Positions 27,033 to 35,930 of a stretch of 64,000 nt of DNA are shown piece by piece. The position numbers were made by a program, and so were the translations under genes. The stretch is from Flavobacterium solisilvae (lineage in GTDB: Bacteria; Bacteroidota; Bacteroidia; Flavobacteriales; Flavobacteriaceae). The number at the start of each line of letters is the position of its first letter. Position 1 is the stretch's first letter. The notes beneath the pieces were generated by a model. That model did not search any database. It saw nothing but the letters and a program-made list of their open reading frames with translations, and had not been told where the DNA came from. The DNA lies in the NCBI RefSeq assembly GCF_012911605.1, contig NZ_JAAMPT010000209.1, positions 124,001-188,000 of the forward strand. The letters run 5' to 3'.

Positions 27033-28286
27033 TTAACCTCGTCTGTTTCCTCCTGAATTTCCTTGGCTTCGTCCAGAATTTTCTTGGCTTCTGCCTGAAT
27101 TTCCTCTTTTTTCAGATAGATTTCTATTGCTTGAAGAACTTCTTTGAACCTCTGAACTTCTATTGCTTTCACTTCTTTGAGAAAGATTTCTAGGCGTTTC
27201 ATTTCTTTTACTTTCAACTCGATTGCTGTTGCTTCTTGGAGTAGCAGTTTCATTTCTTGAAACACTGTTATTTCTTGGTGTAACTGTTTCGCTTCTATTT
27301 ATTGCGTTATTTCGTGTTGCATTAATTTCTCTAACTTCATTTCGATTTGAATTTCCTCTTGTAGAATTTTCGGTTCTAACACTGTTGTTTCTTGATGTAA
27401 CGCTTTCATTTCGAGTTACAGCATTGTCTCTTGTAGCAATAGTAGTTCTTCCTGTTTCATTTCTAACTGCGTTATTTCTTCCGCTGATAGCTGTATTTCT
27501 TGTTGCTAATTCGCTACGTTGAGAAACTGTTCTAACATTTCTTTTTTGGTCTAATTCATATCGGTTGCTATAATTTACATTTCTAACAGCAAACGAACGG
27601 TTTGGATGTTTTACTTCATAAGCACTTCCGCGTCTTCCACCATTATAGTAGTTGTTGTACACATTTTGACATCTACGAACATTTACGTAGTTATAATGAT
27701 GATGCACGTTTATATATAAACCAATGTGACTTCTGTATCTAAATATTGGAAACGGACGCCAAGCATAATAATAAGTTGGATAATAACCCCAATACCATGT
27801 TGACCAATATGGTCTGTAATTTGAAACCCAAAAATTAGAGTAAATTACAGGTGTAAATGAATAAACTGGCTCATAAATATAGTTGTTACCATACATGAAA
27901 ACGTTACCTACAACTTGTACTTGAATACGGTTGTTTCTGTCTTTTTCAACTTCAACGGTGGCAATGTCTTGAAACATATCGCGACCTAAAACCGATTGAA
28001 TTACAATCAAATGCGCATTTCCTTCAACAGTTTCAATAACTCTCAAATAATCAACCTGATTATCGCCATTCAAATCAAGATTTGAAATTGGAACTTCGGG
28101 ATTGTTTAATCGTCTTTCAAAATCTGCTAAATCTTTAGAATCTCCAAAGATGGAAGCTACAGCTCTTAAATCAAGATTATCGCTAATCTCACTGTTATTA
28201 GCTGTAACAGTAGTTCTGTCTTGAGCAAAAACTGATGTAATGCTAACAATCGACAGTAAAGCCAGAGTTAAAAATTTCGTTTTCAT
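27033..28286 (-). CDS. Secreted protein with aromatic core and Arg/Asn/Ser-rich repetitive tail
   Basis: 417 residues. Signal peptide ending at SVFAQ (22). Residues about 30-135 form an ordered domain with a calcium-loop-like LDLNGDNQVDYLRVIE. Residues 135-215 are very rich in Tyr, Trp and His (WYWGYYPTYYYAW; HHHYNYVN). From about 225 to the end the protein is a degenerate repeat of RN, SR and TRN units with almost no hydrophobic residues, strongly basic. It ends in GNSGGNRRG. Similar N-terminal domains occur in flavobacterial hypothetical proteins. A cell-envelope or nucleic-acid/polyanion-binding role is conceivable but not shown. Confidence 0.8.
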   Translation of the reverse strand: MKTKFLTLALLSIVSITSVFAQDRTTVTANNSEISDNLDLRAVASIFGDSKDLADFERRLNNPEVPISNLDLNGDNQVDYLRVIETVEGNAHLIVIQSVLGRDMFQDIATVEVEKDRNNRIQVQVVGNVFMYGNNYIYEPVYSFTPVIYSNFWVSNYRPYWSTWYWGYYPTYYYAWRPFPIFRYRSHIGLYINVHHHYNYVNVRRCQNVYNNYYNGGRRGSAYEVKHPNRSFAVRNVNYSNRYELDQKRNVRTVSQRSELATRNTAISGRNNAVRNETGRTTIATRDNAVTRNESVTSRNNSVRTENSTRGNSNRNEVREINATRNNAINRSETVTPRNNSVSRNETATPRSNSNRVESKRNETPRNLSQRSESNRSSEVQRSSSSNRNLSEKRGNSGRSQENSGRSQGNSGGNRRG

Positions 28287-28408
28287 AATATATATAATTT
28301 GCGTTCATAAAATAGTTATAACGAAATATCCAATTACTATGCCACAAAAATTATTTTAAGGTAAGTTTAACATTGTCAAAAGCATTATCTTAGCTGAAAA
28401 TGTAATCT

Positions 28409-29464
28409 ATGAAGCGATACCAATTGAGTTTTTTAATAGTAATTATTTTTATTTTAACTTTCTGTAAATCAAATTTTAAAAGTAATTTTTCAGAGGTTAA
28501 AAGTATTTCAATCGATACGGTTTTAAACCAAAAGATAAGTATCAGAGCAATTTTAGTTGATAACGATAAAATTTGGTTTGCCGGAAACGGAAATAAATTT
28601 GGATTTTATGATGCTAAAGCAAATAAACTCCAAATGGAAACCATTACTGATACTTCAAAACTTGAATTTAGAAGCATTGCTCAAAATGATGTTGCAGTTT
28701 TTATTACTAATATTGGAAATCCAGCAACAGTTTTCAGGATTAATAAATCCAATTTAAAAGTTGAAAAGGTTTATTCAGAAACGCATGAAAAAGTGTTTTA
28801 TGACAGTATGAATTTTTGGAATAATGACGAAGGAATTCTAATTGGCGATCCAATCTCCAATTGTCTTTCGATAGTAATTACTCGAAATGGTGGCAAAACT
28901 TGGCAAAAAGTTCCTTGCGAAAATCTTCCCAAAACGGTTGAAGGCGAAGCTGCTTTTGCCGCAAGTAATACCAATGTTATAATTAAAGGAAATCATTGTT
29001 GGATAGTTTCTGGCGGAGTAAAATCGAGAGTTTTTTATTCTTCGGATAAAGGAAAAACGTGGCAAGTTTTTGAAACGCCAATCGTTCAAGGTCAAGCCAT
29101 GACTGGAATTTTTACTGCCGATTTTTATGATGAAAAAATAGGTTTCATTGCAGGTGGAAATTATGAAATTCCAACGCAGAATTTTCAAAACAAAGCCATT
29201 ACTTTCGATGGTGGAAAAACATGGAATTTAGTAGCCGAAAATCAAGGATTTGGATATGCTTCGTGCATTCAATTTGTGCCAAATTCTGATGGAAAAGAAC
29301 TCATTTCCGTTGGCGCAACAGGTTTGCATTATTCATCCGATTTTGGAAAAACATGGAAACAATTTTCAACCGATAATTCACTTTACACAATACGTTTTGT
29401 TTCACCAAATCTAGTTTTCGCCGCTGGAAAAGATAAAATTGTTAGAATTCAATTGAAACGATAG
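28409..29464 (+). CDS. Lipoprotein with BNR/YCF48-like beta-propeller
   Basis: 351 residues. Lipobox-like N-terminus with Cys19 (ILTFC). At least three repeats carry the pattern S.DGGKTW / SSDKGKTWQVF / SSDFGKTWKQF, the Asp-box or BNR motif seen in sialidases and YCF48/HCF136 propellers. Databases often call close relatives oxidoreductase without evidence. No catalytic residues can be identified. Located on the periplasmic side by inference; it diverges from the Arg/Asn-rich gene. Confidence 0.82.
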   Translation: MKRYQLSFLIVIIFILTFCKSNFKSNFSEVKSISIDTVLNQKISIRAILVDNDKIWFAGNGNKFGFYDAKANKLQMETITDTSKLEFRSIAQNDVAVFITNIGNPATVFRINKSNLKVEKVYSETHEKVFYDSMNFWNNDEGILIGDPISNCLSIVITRNGGKTWQKVPCENLPKTVEGEAAFAASNTNVIIKGNHCWIVSGGVKSRVFYSSDKGKTWQVFETPIVQGQAMTGIFTADFYDEKIGFIAGGNYEIPTQNFQNKAITFDGGKTWNLVAENQGFGYASCIQFVPNSDGKELISVGATGLHYSSDFGKTWKQFSTDNSLYTIRFVSPNLVFAAGKDKIVRIQLKR

Positions 29465-29518
29465 ACTTTTATTCTACAAAGAGTAAAATCTGTGAAGATT
29501 TGTGAAATCTGTGTTCAA

Positions 29519-29977
29519 TTATCTATTCCTTTTATTTAGGTATTGTTGCAACAATTTTCTATTGAAATCTTCTTCGGCTTTTTTCAATTTCAAAATTTTT
29601 ACTGCTGGAATAACCGATTTTAAGTTACTGATGAACTTTTTTCTCAACTGATGCAATTCTTCTTCGCTGCTTTCCATTTGAGATAATAGTGTTGCAGCTT
29701 CTTTTTCGGAAACAATATCAAAATTTTCGCTGTCCATTCTGTCCAAATACGATTTCATTTTGGTACGTCTAATTTCGCTTTGTTTCTCGTCGAATGCATT
29801 ATACAAAGGCCAAAATTTAGCCGATTCGTCAGCGGTTAAATCCAATTCACTTGTAATAAAAGCAACTTTAAGCGATTTGACTTGTTCCTTTTTTTGCTTC
29901 ATTAATCTTCCGTTTTGAGCAAAGGAAATAATTGAAGTTAAAATTAAAATTAATGAAAGTATATTTCTTGTTTTCAT
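29519..29977 (-). CDS. Periplasmic Spy/CpxP-like helical protein of an ECF sigma operon
   Basis: 152 residues. Signal peptide ending near ISFAQ (21). The mature protein is nearly all helical and charged (LDLTADESAKFWPLYNAF, then a long Lys/Glu-rich helix), in the layout of heavy-metal-resistance/Spy-like sensors found downstream of ECF sigma factors. It follows the presumed anti-sigma gene by 4 bases. It may sense envelope conditions and signal to the anti-sigma factor; that is inference. Confidence 0.75.
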   Translation of the reverse strand: MKTRNILSLILILTSIISFAQNGRLMKQKKEQVKSLKVAFITSELDLTADESAKFWPLYNAFDEKQSEIRRTKMKSYLDRMDSENFDIVSEKEAATLLSQMESSEEELHQLRKKFISNLKSVIPAVKILKLKKAEEDFNRKLLQQYLNKRNR

Positions 29978-29981
29978 AATG

Positions 29982-30392
29982 TTAGTTTATTATATAATGT
30001 TCTAAATTGGTGTTGTTTATCATCGTTTCTTCCAAAATATCATCCTGAATATCAAGATCGATTTGTATTTTTTCGATATCTTCTTTTTCTAATAATTCTA
30101 ATAAATCATATTCTGAAACAGTTGTATTTCGAGCAATATAATTTTCTAAAAATTCAGCATCAAGCGTTTCGGTCGATTGTGATTGTTGATAAAAAACAAC
30201 CGAAAGACTAATGGCTAAAACTGCCGCAATACCATAAAACCAAGTCTTTCTTTTTTGGAAGATAGAAATAACTTTGGGTTCGTTTTTGGGTAAATTAGCA
30301 TTAATTTTTTTGGATAAATCATCAAAATAACCTTCAGGAGTTTTAAATCCCGAAGTAATTTTTGGTTCATTATCTAATCTAAATTCTTTCAT
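29982..30392 (-). CDS. Single-pass membrane protein, presumed anti-sigma factor
   Basis: 136 residues. An N-terminal cytoplasmic segment of about 48 residues (PEGYFDDLSKKI), one membrane helix (about 50-67, WFYGIAAVLAISLSVVFY), and an acidic extracytoplasmic tail. It lies 30 bases downstream of an ECF sigma gene and 4 bases upstream of the Spy-like gene. It lacks a recognisable zinc anti-sigma motif; the assignment rests on layout and topology. Confidence 0.7.
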   Translation of the reverse strand: MKEFRLDNEPKITSGFKTPEGYFDDLSKKINANLPKNEPKVISIFQKRKTWFYGIAAVLAISLSVVFYQQSQSTETLDAEFLENYIARNTTVSEYDLLELLEKEDIEKIQIDLDIQDDILEETMINNTNLEHYIIN

Positions 30393-30422
30393 AATTGTTT
30401 GACTTTTATAATTCCAAATGGT

Positions 30423-30965
30423 TTAATTTCCATTCATAAATTCTTCTATTTTTTTAACCGCATGATGATAGGAAGCTTTCAACGCACCAACCGATGTTCC
30501 TAAAATCTCCGACATATCTTCGTATTTTATTTCTTCAAAATATTTCATTTTAAAAACCAATTGTTGTTTTTCGGGTAAATTAGCAATCGCTTTTTGGAGT
30601 TTGAATTGAATTTCGTCTCCGTCAAAATAACTGTCAGCTTTAAGATTGTCTACAATTTTACTTAGCAATTCTTCGCTGGTTGTGTTGTTTTTCTTTGCTT
30701 TTTGGTTCAAAAAACTAATCGCTTCATTGGTGGCAATTCGATACATCCACGAGAAAAGTTTGCTTTCGCCTTTAAAATTTTTAAGATTTTGAAAAACTTT
30801 TATAAAGGTATTTTGCAAAACATCATCGGCATCATCGTGGTTTAAAACAATGTTTCTAATGTGATTGTAAAGTGGTTTTTGATATTCGCGTAGCAACTTT
30901 TGAAACGCTTCATTTTGCGTTTTCGGGTTGAGTAACTCAGCGATAAAAACCTTTTCGTCTTGCAA
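30423..30965 (-). CDS. RNA polymerase ECF-type sigma factor
   Basis: 180 residues. Region 2 (about 25-90: DADDVLQNTFIKVFQNLKNF, then FSWMYRIATNEAISFL) and region 4 (about 120-175: LPEKQQLVFKMKYFEEIKYEDMSEILGTSVGALKASYHHAVKKI) are both present without region 1 or 3. First gene of a three-gene operon with an anti-sigma-like and a Spy-like protein. Likely an envelope-response sigma factor. Its own target promoter is not evident. Confidence 0.95.
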   Translation of the reverse strand: MQDEKVFIAELLNPKTQNEAFQKLLREYQKPLYNHIRNIVLNHDDADDVLQNTFIKVFQNLKNFKGESKLFSWMYRIATNEAISFLNQKAKKNNTTSEELLSKIVDNLKADSYFDGDEIQFKLQKAIANLPEKQQLVFKMKYFEEIKYEDMSEILGTSVGALKASYHHAVKKIEEFMNGN

Positions 30966-31026
30966 CCTATTGTAATTTTAGTATTAGAATAAAATTAATC
31001 GAAAAGGTTTAATCTTGCATCAAAAA

Positions 31027-32151
31027 TTATGGAATTTCTTCTGGAGTTGTTGTTTGCGGTTCAGGTTGCGTTTCTGTTCTTGGTGTTGAAATTGGTGTTG
31101 AAACGTTTGATACTGTAGGAGTTACTGGAACAGCTTTTGGAAAAACAGGAATGTACAATTCGGTTATCCATTTTGACGGATTTTTTACATCGTCAATAGT
31201 TTTCGAGTAAACTTCTATATATTTTCCGGCAAAATTTTGTTTAAAATCATTGTCGGTAATATGCTTTTGGGCTTTTTTCCAAGTTTCAGCTAAATGCGAA
31301 TAATCGCCAGTTAAAGTGGTTTTCAGGCAAGTAAACGCTTCCATTTCGCCTGATTGCATATCGCTATTGGTATCTAGAAAAACTTTTTTCGCTGTTGGAA
31401 TACAAACCGAAAAGTTTACAATATCATTGGCATAATCAATGTTGTTATAGATTACAAAAGGTTTTCCCGCCATTTGAATGTTATTCTTTTTGAAAAAATA
31501 TACCATTCGTGGCAAAACGATTTTAATGTTTCTGATAAGACTTTTTTGCTTACAAGAATAGGTTTGTTTCAAGAAAAATCCCGAATTTCGTTGCGCTACA
31601 CCATTTACTTTTATCGAAAAAGTCTTCATTTCATAGCGAAGAGTTTTATCAAGATTGGCTAGACTTTGCTCATAATTATTACCAATAACATTTTTAATTC
31701 CACCTTTAAAAAAGCTGGTAATTTTGGTCATTAAATTAATCGTTCCTTTGGTTGTCCAAGTTACTTTTGTGCCGCCAATGGTATCTTTAAATTTCCAATT
31801 TACTTCCGATGGCATTCCGTCCAAAGTCATTTTTTGAGCAATGCTATCGTTTTCTTTTACAAAAAACGTTTTCATAAAACCGTTGCCATCATTGCCTTGC
31901 CAAGAATAACTTGCGCCAATTCCCATTGTCTTTGCAGGATAAGTAAACGTCATTTCGGGATCGTTTTTTTTCCAAGAACTAAAAGTTTCCCAGTTTTTAT
32001 AATCGTTTACATACTCAAAAACAATCATTCTTGGTGCTTTTACAACTTTGGAACGCGTTACAGCATAATCACCTTTTTGGGTTAAGATATAAACCGTTAG
32101 TCCAATGAAGGAAAGTACTACTATAAGAAAAAGATATTTTAGGATTTGCAT
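31027..32151 (-). CDS. Membrane-anchored SRPBCC (polyketide cyclase/START-like) protein with GyrI-like C-terminal half
   Basis: 374 residues. One N-terminal membrane helix (about 4-24), then an SRPBCC domain (about 30-170: VKAPRMIVFEYVNDYKNWETFSSW, TMGIGASYSWQGNDG, TKVTWTTKGT) and a second domain about 205-330 similar in layout to GyrI-like effector-binding domains. A Pro/Thr-rich tail ends the protein. This two-domain design is common in Flavobacteriia. No ligand can be assigned. Confidence 0.78.
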   Translation of the reverse strand: MQILKYLFLIVVLSFIGLTVYILTQKGDYAVTRSKVVKAPRMIVFEYVNDYKNWETFSSWKKNDPEMTFTYPAKTMGIGASYSWQGNDGNGFMKTFFVKENDSIAQKMTLDGMPSEVNWKFKDTIGGTKVTWTTKGTINLMTKITSFFKGGIKNVIGNNYEQSLANLDKTLRYEMKTFSIKVNGVAQRNSGFFLKQTYSCKQKSLIRNIKIVLPRMVYFFKKNNIQMAGKPFVIYNNIDYANDIVNFSVCIPTAKKVFLDTNSDMQSGEMEAFTCLKTTLTGDYSHLAETWKKAQKHITDNDFKQNFAGKYIEVYSKTIDDVKNPSKWITELYIPVFPKAVPVTPTVSNVSTPISTPRTETQPEPQTTTPEEIP

Positions 32152-32211
32152 GGTCGTTTAAACTTGACACAAATTTATAAATTAAATTCTGTCTTTCGGA
32201 AAGCATTTTTT

Positions 32212-32219
32212 TATATTTG
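32212..32219 (+). promoter_or_regulatory. Promoter -7 element of the methyltransferase gene
   Basis: TATATTTG is an exact match. It overlaps the TTG at 32217 that would begin the longest frame, so translation must begin downstream, at the ATG at 32244. Confidence 0.6.
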
Positions 32220-32243
32220 TTAGACACCATTTTTTTATTGCTT

Positions 32244-33863
32244 ATGAATACTTCAAAGACAAAATCAGAGTTAAGAGCCGTTTTATTTCAACATTTAGAC
32301 GGAATTACAACTGTTCCAGTAGCTTATTCGTTATACAAAAAAGGAATTTTGGATTATTTTCTTGAAATAAAGGAAACTACTTTGAGCGAATTAACCCAAA
32401 AGTATAATGCTAACGAAGGCTATTTGAATGTGGCTTTGCGTGTTTTGGCTTCGCAAGGTTGGTTAATTCAAACCATAAATGAAGTATCAAATGAGGTAAC
32501 TTTTTCGGTTTCAGAGAAAAGCGAGATTGCCTTTGAATTGGTAAAAAACTATGAAGATGTTTTCAATTTGATGCAGTTTTCAGAGAAATTTCATCCGCGA
32601 AAATTTGAAATTGAACCTTTTGAATTGTTGAATTCTTATTTCAGAAAATATAAAAATCAGTATGACATTGTTTTTTCTGAAGATGAAAAGGTTAAAGAAA
32701 TTCAGCAGCAGATTTTAATTCATATCGAAGGAAATCTGGTTGGACCAACGATTGTAATGCTTGGAATGAGCGGCATGTTTCATAAATATTTTATGGAAAC
32801 GTCCTTTCGTCCGGAAGAGTTTCATAAAAATCCCGAATGTTTCAAAGAGATTTTAGACTTTTTGACTTATTTAGGTTGGTTTACCAAGAAAAACGAAAAT
32901 TATCAATTTACTGAAACCGGATTGTTTTTTGCTAAAAGAGCAACGGCTTATGGCGTGACGGTTTCCTATATTCCAACGTTGCGAAAAATGGACGAATTGC
33001 TTTTTGGAAATCCGTCAATTCTCAGAAATATAGGCGAACACGAAACCGAGCTTCATGTAGATAGAGAAATGAATGTTTGGGGAAGTGGCGGCGCACATTC
33101 GGAGTATTTTAAAATTGTGGACGAAGTCATTATCAGTTTGTTTAATCGACCAATTGCCGAACAACCGAAAGGAATTCTTGATATGGGTTGTGGAAACGGC
33201 GCGTTTATCCAGCATATTTTTGAAGTGATTGAACGACAAACGTTACGTGGCAAAATGCTTGATGATTATCCGTTGTTTTTGGTTGGCGTTGATTATAACG
33301 AAGCTGCGCTTAAAGTTACGCGTGCTAATTTGATTAAAGCCGATATTTGGGCAAAAGTAATTTGGGGAGATATTGGTCGACCAGATGTTTTGGCGCAAAC
33401 CTTGAAAGATGATTATGCTATTGATTTGAAAGAATTACTCAATGTTAGAACTTTTCTTGATCATAACCGAATTTGGGAAAATCCAAAAACCAAAACGCCT
33501 AATAGAATTAGTCAATCGAGTGGAGCTTTTGCACATCGTGGAAACCGAATTTTGAATGCCGATGTTGAAGATAATCTGCTGGAACATTTGCAAAAATGGA
33601 AACCATTTGTAGAAAAATTTGGTTTGCTAATTATTGAATTGCATACCATTTCTCCCGATTTAACTGCTAAAAATTTAGGACGAACTGCCGCAACAGCTTA
33701 TGATGCTACGCACGGATTTTCAGACCAATATATTGTAGAAATTGAAGTCTTGCACAAAGTTGCAGCCGAAGCTGGATTGTTTTCTGATAATGACTTTTTT
33801 ACCAAATTTCCCAACTCAGATTTGGCAACAGTAAGCGTGAATTTATTTAAAGGAAAACCTTAG
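32244..33863 (+). CDS. Two-domain SAM-dependent methyltransferase
   Basis: 539 residues from the ATG at 32244, chosen because the frame's earlier TTG falls in the promoter box. Residues about 5-90 look like a winged-helix dimerisation domain of small-molecule O-methyltransferases (LSELTQKYNANEGYLNVALRVLASQGWL). The methyltransferase Rossmann motif is LDMGCGNGAFIQHIF near 310-324, with VGVDYNEAALKVTRANL near 345-361. The C-terminal part (HTISPDLTAKNLGRTAATAYDATHG) is reminiscent of methyltransferases related to the AprA type in polyketide synthases. Substrate unknown; no biosynthetic cluster surrounds it. Confidence 0.8.
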   Translation: MNTSKTKSELRAVLFQHLDGITTVPVAYSLYKKGILDYFLEIKETTLSELTQKYNANEGYLNVALRVLASQGWLIQTINEVSNEVTFSVSEKSEIAFELVKNYEDVFNLMQFSEKFHPRKFEIEPFELLNSYFRKYKNQYDIVFSEDEKVKEIQQQILIHIEGNLVGPTIVMLGMSGMFHKYFMETSFRPEEFHKNPECFKEILDFLTYLGWFTKKNENYQFTETGLFFAKRATAYGVTVSYIPTLRKMDELLFGNPSILRNIGEHETELHVDREMNVWGSGGAHSEYFKIVDEVIISLFNRPIAEQPKGILDMGCGNGAFIQHIFEVIERQTLRGKMLDDYPLFLVGVDYNEAALKVTRANLIKADIWAKVIWGDIGRPDVLAQTLKDDYAIDLKELLNVRTFLDHNRIWENPKTKTPNRISQSSGAFAHRGNRILNADVEDNLLEHLQKWKPFVEKFGLLIIELHTISPDLTAKNLGRTAATAYDATHGFSDQYIVEIEVLHKVAAEAGLFSDNDFFTKFPNSDLATVSVNLFKGKP

Positions 33864-34048
33864 CGTTTCATTACAAATTTTATCAAAAAAAGCATAACGA
33901 CAAATAGCAAAAAACCTATAAGAATTTTATAACTTCCTTTATAAAACTTTTGGTGTAGCGCTTTGTCTTTTCCATAAGCAAAGTAAATAGCTACGACGAA
34001 AGCTACAAAAAACAGTGCGGCAAAAATCCATTGACCAGTTGTGAACAT
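33860..34048 (-). CDS. Small two-helix membrane protein
   Basis: 62 residues with two hydrophobic helices (about 5-24 and 41-58) and a Lys-rich loop (GKDKALHQKFYKGSYK). Its stop overlaps the end of the convergent methyltransferase gene by 4 bases. Proteins of this size and layout are common as conserved hypotheticals in Flavobacteriia. Function unknown. Confidence 0.7.
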   Translation of the reverse strand: MFTTGQWIFAALFFVAFVVAIYFAYGKDKALHQKFYKGSYKILIGFLLFVVMLFLIKFVMKR

Positions 34049-34124
34049 TTATTTCAAATTTTCAACAAATTTACTGAAATGTATCCGAAAGTTGTAATTT
34101 GCGTCAACAATAAAATGAATAAAA

Positions 34125-34508
34125 ATGCAAAAACAACTTAATGCTGTAAAAGAATTTCACACCGCTTTTGGTTTAGGAGTTAGTAACGAGATGAAAGCCG
34201 ATCTAGGCGAACAAAAAAACACACTTCGTTTTAACTTAATGAAAGAAGAAAACGAAGAATATCTGGAAGCTGTTCAAAATAATGATTTGGTGGAAATAGC
34301 CGATGCGCTTGGCGATATGTTGTACATCCTTTGTGGAACGATTTTGGAACATGGTTTGCAACATAAAATTGAAGAAGTTTTTGATGAAATTCAGCGTAGC
34401 AATATGAGTAAACTAGGCGAAGACGGAAAACCTATTTACCGCGAAGATGGCAAGGTACTAAAAGGACCAAATTATTTCAAACCAAGTTTTGAGGAGATAT
34501 TAAAGTAA
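34125..34508 (+). CDS. MazG-like nucleoside triphosphate pyrophosphohydrolase
   Basis: 127 residues. The all-alpha NTP pyrophosphatase signature EENEEYLEA (about 46-54) followed by EIADALGDMLYILCG (about 64-78) supplies the EExxE...D metal site. The C-terminal GEDGKPIYREDGKVLKGPNYFKP extension is characteristic of this phosphoribosyl-ATP-pyrophosphohydrolase-like subgroup. It probably hydrolyses non-canonical or excess NTPs. Followed by a terminator. Confidence 0.88.
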   Translation: MQKQLNAVKEFHTAFGLGVSNEMKADLGEQKNTLRFNLMKEENEEYLEAVQNNDLVEIADALGDMLYILCGTILEHGLQHKIEEVFDEIQRSNMSKLGEDGKPIYREDGKVLKGPNYFKPSFEEILK

Positions 34509-34510
34509 CA

Positions 34511-34541
34511 AAAAAGCGGTTTTCAGTGAAAACCGCTTTTT
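34511..34541. terminator. Terminator after the MazG-like gene
   Basis: A 14-bp perfect stem (AAAAAGCGGTTTTC / GAAAACCGCTTTTT) with a 3-base loop; usable in both directions, lying between convergent genes. Confidence 0.92.
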
Positions 34542-34554
34542 AAAAATATTTAAT

Positions 34555-34589
34555 TTCTAAATTCTAAATTCTAAATTCTAAATTCTAAA
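34555..34589. repeat. Five tandem copies of a 7-bp unit
   Basis: TTCTAAA is repeated five times without error, directly before the stop codon of ilvE on the opposite strand. Length in helical repeats is not special; it looks like a simple-sequence tract. Confidence 0.9.
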
Positions 34590-34590
34590 T

Positions 34591-35658
34591 TTAAACTTTA
34601 ACCGTCCAACCAAAAGTATCTTCGGCAAGTTTATATTGAATTTTGGTCAATTTATCTTTTAATTGTAATGCAATAGAATTTTCAATTTTTGGCAATTCAA
34701 AATAATCGCCTTGGTATTGAAAACCAACAATTGGACTAACCACTGCCGCAGTTCCAGCACCGAAGATTTCTTTTAAACTTCCGTCTTTTGCAGCAGCAAC
34801 TAATTCATCAACTAAAACTGAACGCACTTCAACATTAATTCCTTCGCGTTTTGCCAAATCGATTAAACTTTTTCGAGTAACACCATCAAGAATTCTCTCG
34901 CTAGTTGGCGCAGTAAACAAAGTATCATTAATTCTAAAGAAAACGTTCATCGTTCCAGCTTCTTCCAGTTTGGTATGCGTAGCATCATCGGTCCAAATGA
35001 TTTGTTGGAAGCCTTTTTCCTGAGCTAATTTTTGCGGATAAAATTGTGCCGAATAGTTTCCAGCAGCTTTTGCCGCACCAATTCCGCCATTGGCAGCACG
35101 ACTATAATGTTCCGCGATAATAACTTTTACTTCACCCGAATAGTATGATTTTGCAGGTGATAATATGATCATAAAACGATATTGAGTTGATGGTTGAGCA
35201 ATAACTCCTGAGCCAATTGCAATCATAAAAGGTCTGATATATAAAGTATTGCCTAATCCTTTTTTAACCCAATTTTTTTCTATTTCCAAAATAGCTTTCA
35301 AACCGTCAATGAACACATTTTCAGGAACTTCAGGCATTGCCATTCTAACAGCAGATTTATTAAATCGGATGTAGTTTTCGTCTGGTCTAAACAACCAAAC
35401 GTCGTTATTATCATCTTTGTAAGCTTTCATTCCTTCAAAAATAGCTTGACCATAGTGAAACACTTTTGCTGAAGGATCAATCATAAACGGTTCATAAGGT
35501 TTTATAACCGGTTTTCCCCATTGACCTTCTTTAAAATCGCAAACCAACATGTGGTCTGTAAATACACTTCCAAATGAAAGATTATCAAAATCAACGTCAT
35601 TAATTTTTGAGCTATTTGCTCTAACTATATCGATTTCGTTGGTAGTTTTTAAACTCAT
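34591..35658 (-). CDS. ilvE: Branched-chain amino acid aminotransferase
   Basis: 355 residues, PLP fold type IV. It interconverts leucine, isoleucine and valine with their 2-oxo acids. The motifs YGQAIFEGMKAY (about 69-80), YIRPFMIAIG (about 145-154), the PLP-Lys region GAAKAAGNYSAQF (about 195-207) and LEEAGTMNVFF (about 232-242) are present. A single gene; the 3' end abuts a 7-bp tandem repeat. The leader is AT-rich with no clear attenuator. Confidence 0.95.
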   Translation of the reverse strand: MSLKTTNEIDIVRANSSKINDVDFDNLSFGSVFTDHMLVCDFKEGQWGKPVIKPYEPFMIDPSAKVFHYGQAIFEGMKAYKDDNNDVWLFRPDENYIRFNKSAVRMAMPEVPENVFIDGLKAILEIEKNWVKKGLGNTLYIRPFMIAIGSGVIAQPSTQYRFMIILSPAKSYYSGEVKVIIAEHYSRAANGGIGAAKAAGNYSAQFYPQKLAQEKGFQQIIWTDDATHTKLEEAGTMNVFFRINDTLFTAPTSERILDGVTRKSLIDLAKREGINVEVRSVLVDELVAAAKDGSLKEIFGAGTAAVVSPIVGFQYQGDYFELPKIENSIALQLKDKLTKIQYKLAEDTFGWTVKV

Positions 35659-35894
35659 TAAAATTTGTTTTGTAATAATTTAAAATATAAGTAATTGATT
35701 TTAAATCACTTGTAAAATAAACTATTTGTATTAGTAGTTGTGATGTTATTTTTGTAAAACTAATAAAAATATGCATCCAATTTGAATATTAAAAACTTTT
35801 TTCAAATTCGCTATTTAGATTAGATTTTGATAAAAGATTCTTAATAATTAATTAATTTTTTTACCGTTTTAATTCTCAGTCTTGTTAAACTTCT

Positions 35895-35902
35895 TACTTT
35901 TG
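35895..35902 (+). promoter_or_regulatory. Promoter -7 element of the DUF4920 operon
   Basis: TACTTTTG is an exact TAnnTTTG match, 28 bases before the ATG at 35931. Confidence 0.5.
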
Positions 35903-35930
35903 TAACACTTACATTAATCGTAATTAGATC

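Noticed and set aside
27223..27522. 99-residue hydrophobic frame on the plus strand
   Set aside because: It is the antisense of the repetitive Arg/Asn-rich tail; reverse codons of Arg and Asn give a Leu/Val/Phe-rich artefact.
34555..34589. CRISPR array
   Set aside because: The 7-bp units are contiguous with no spacers.
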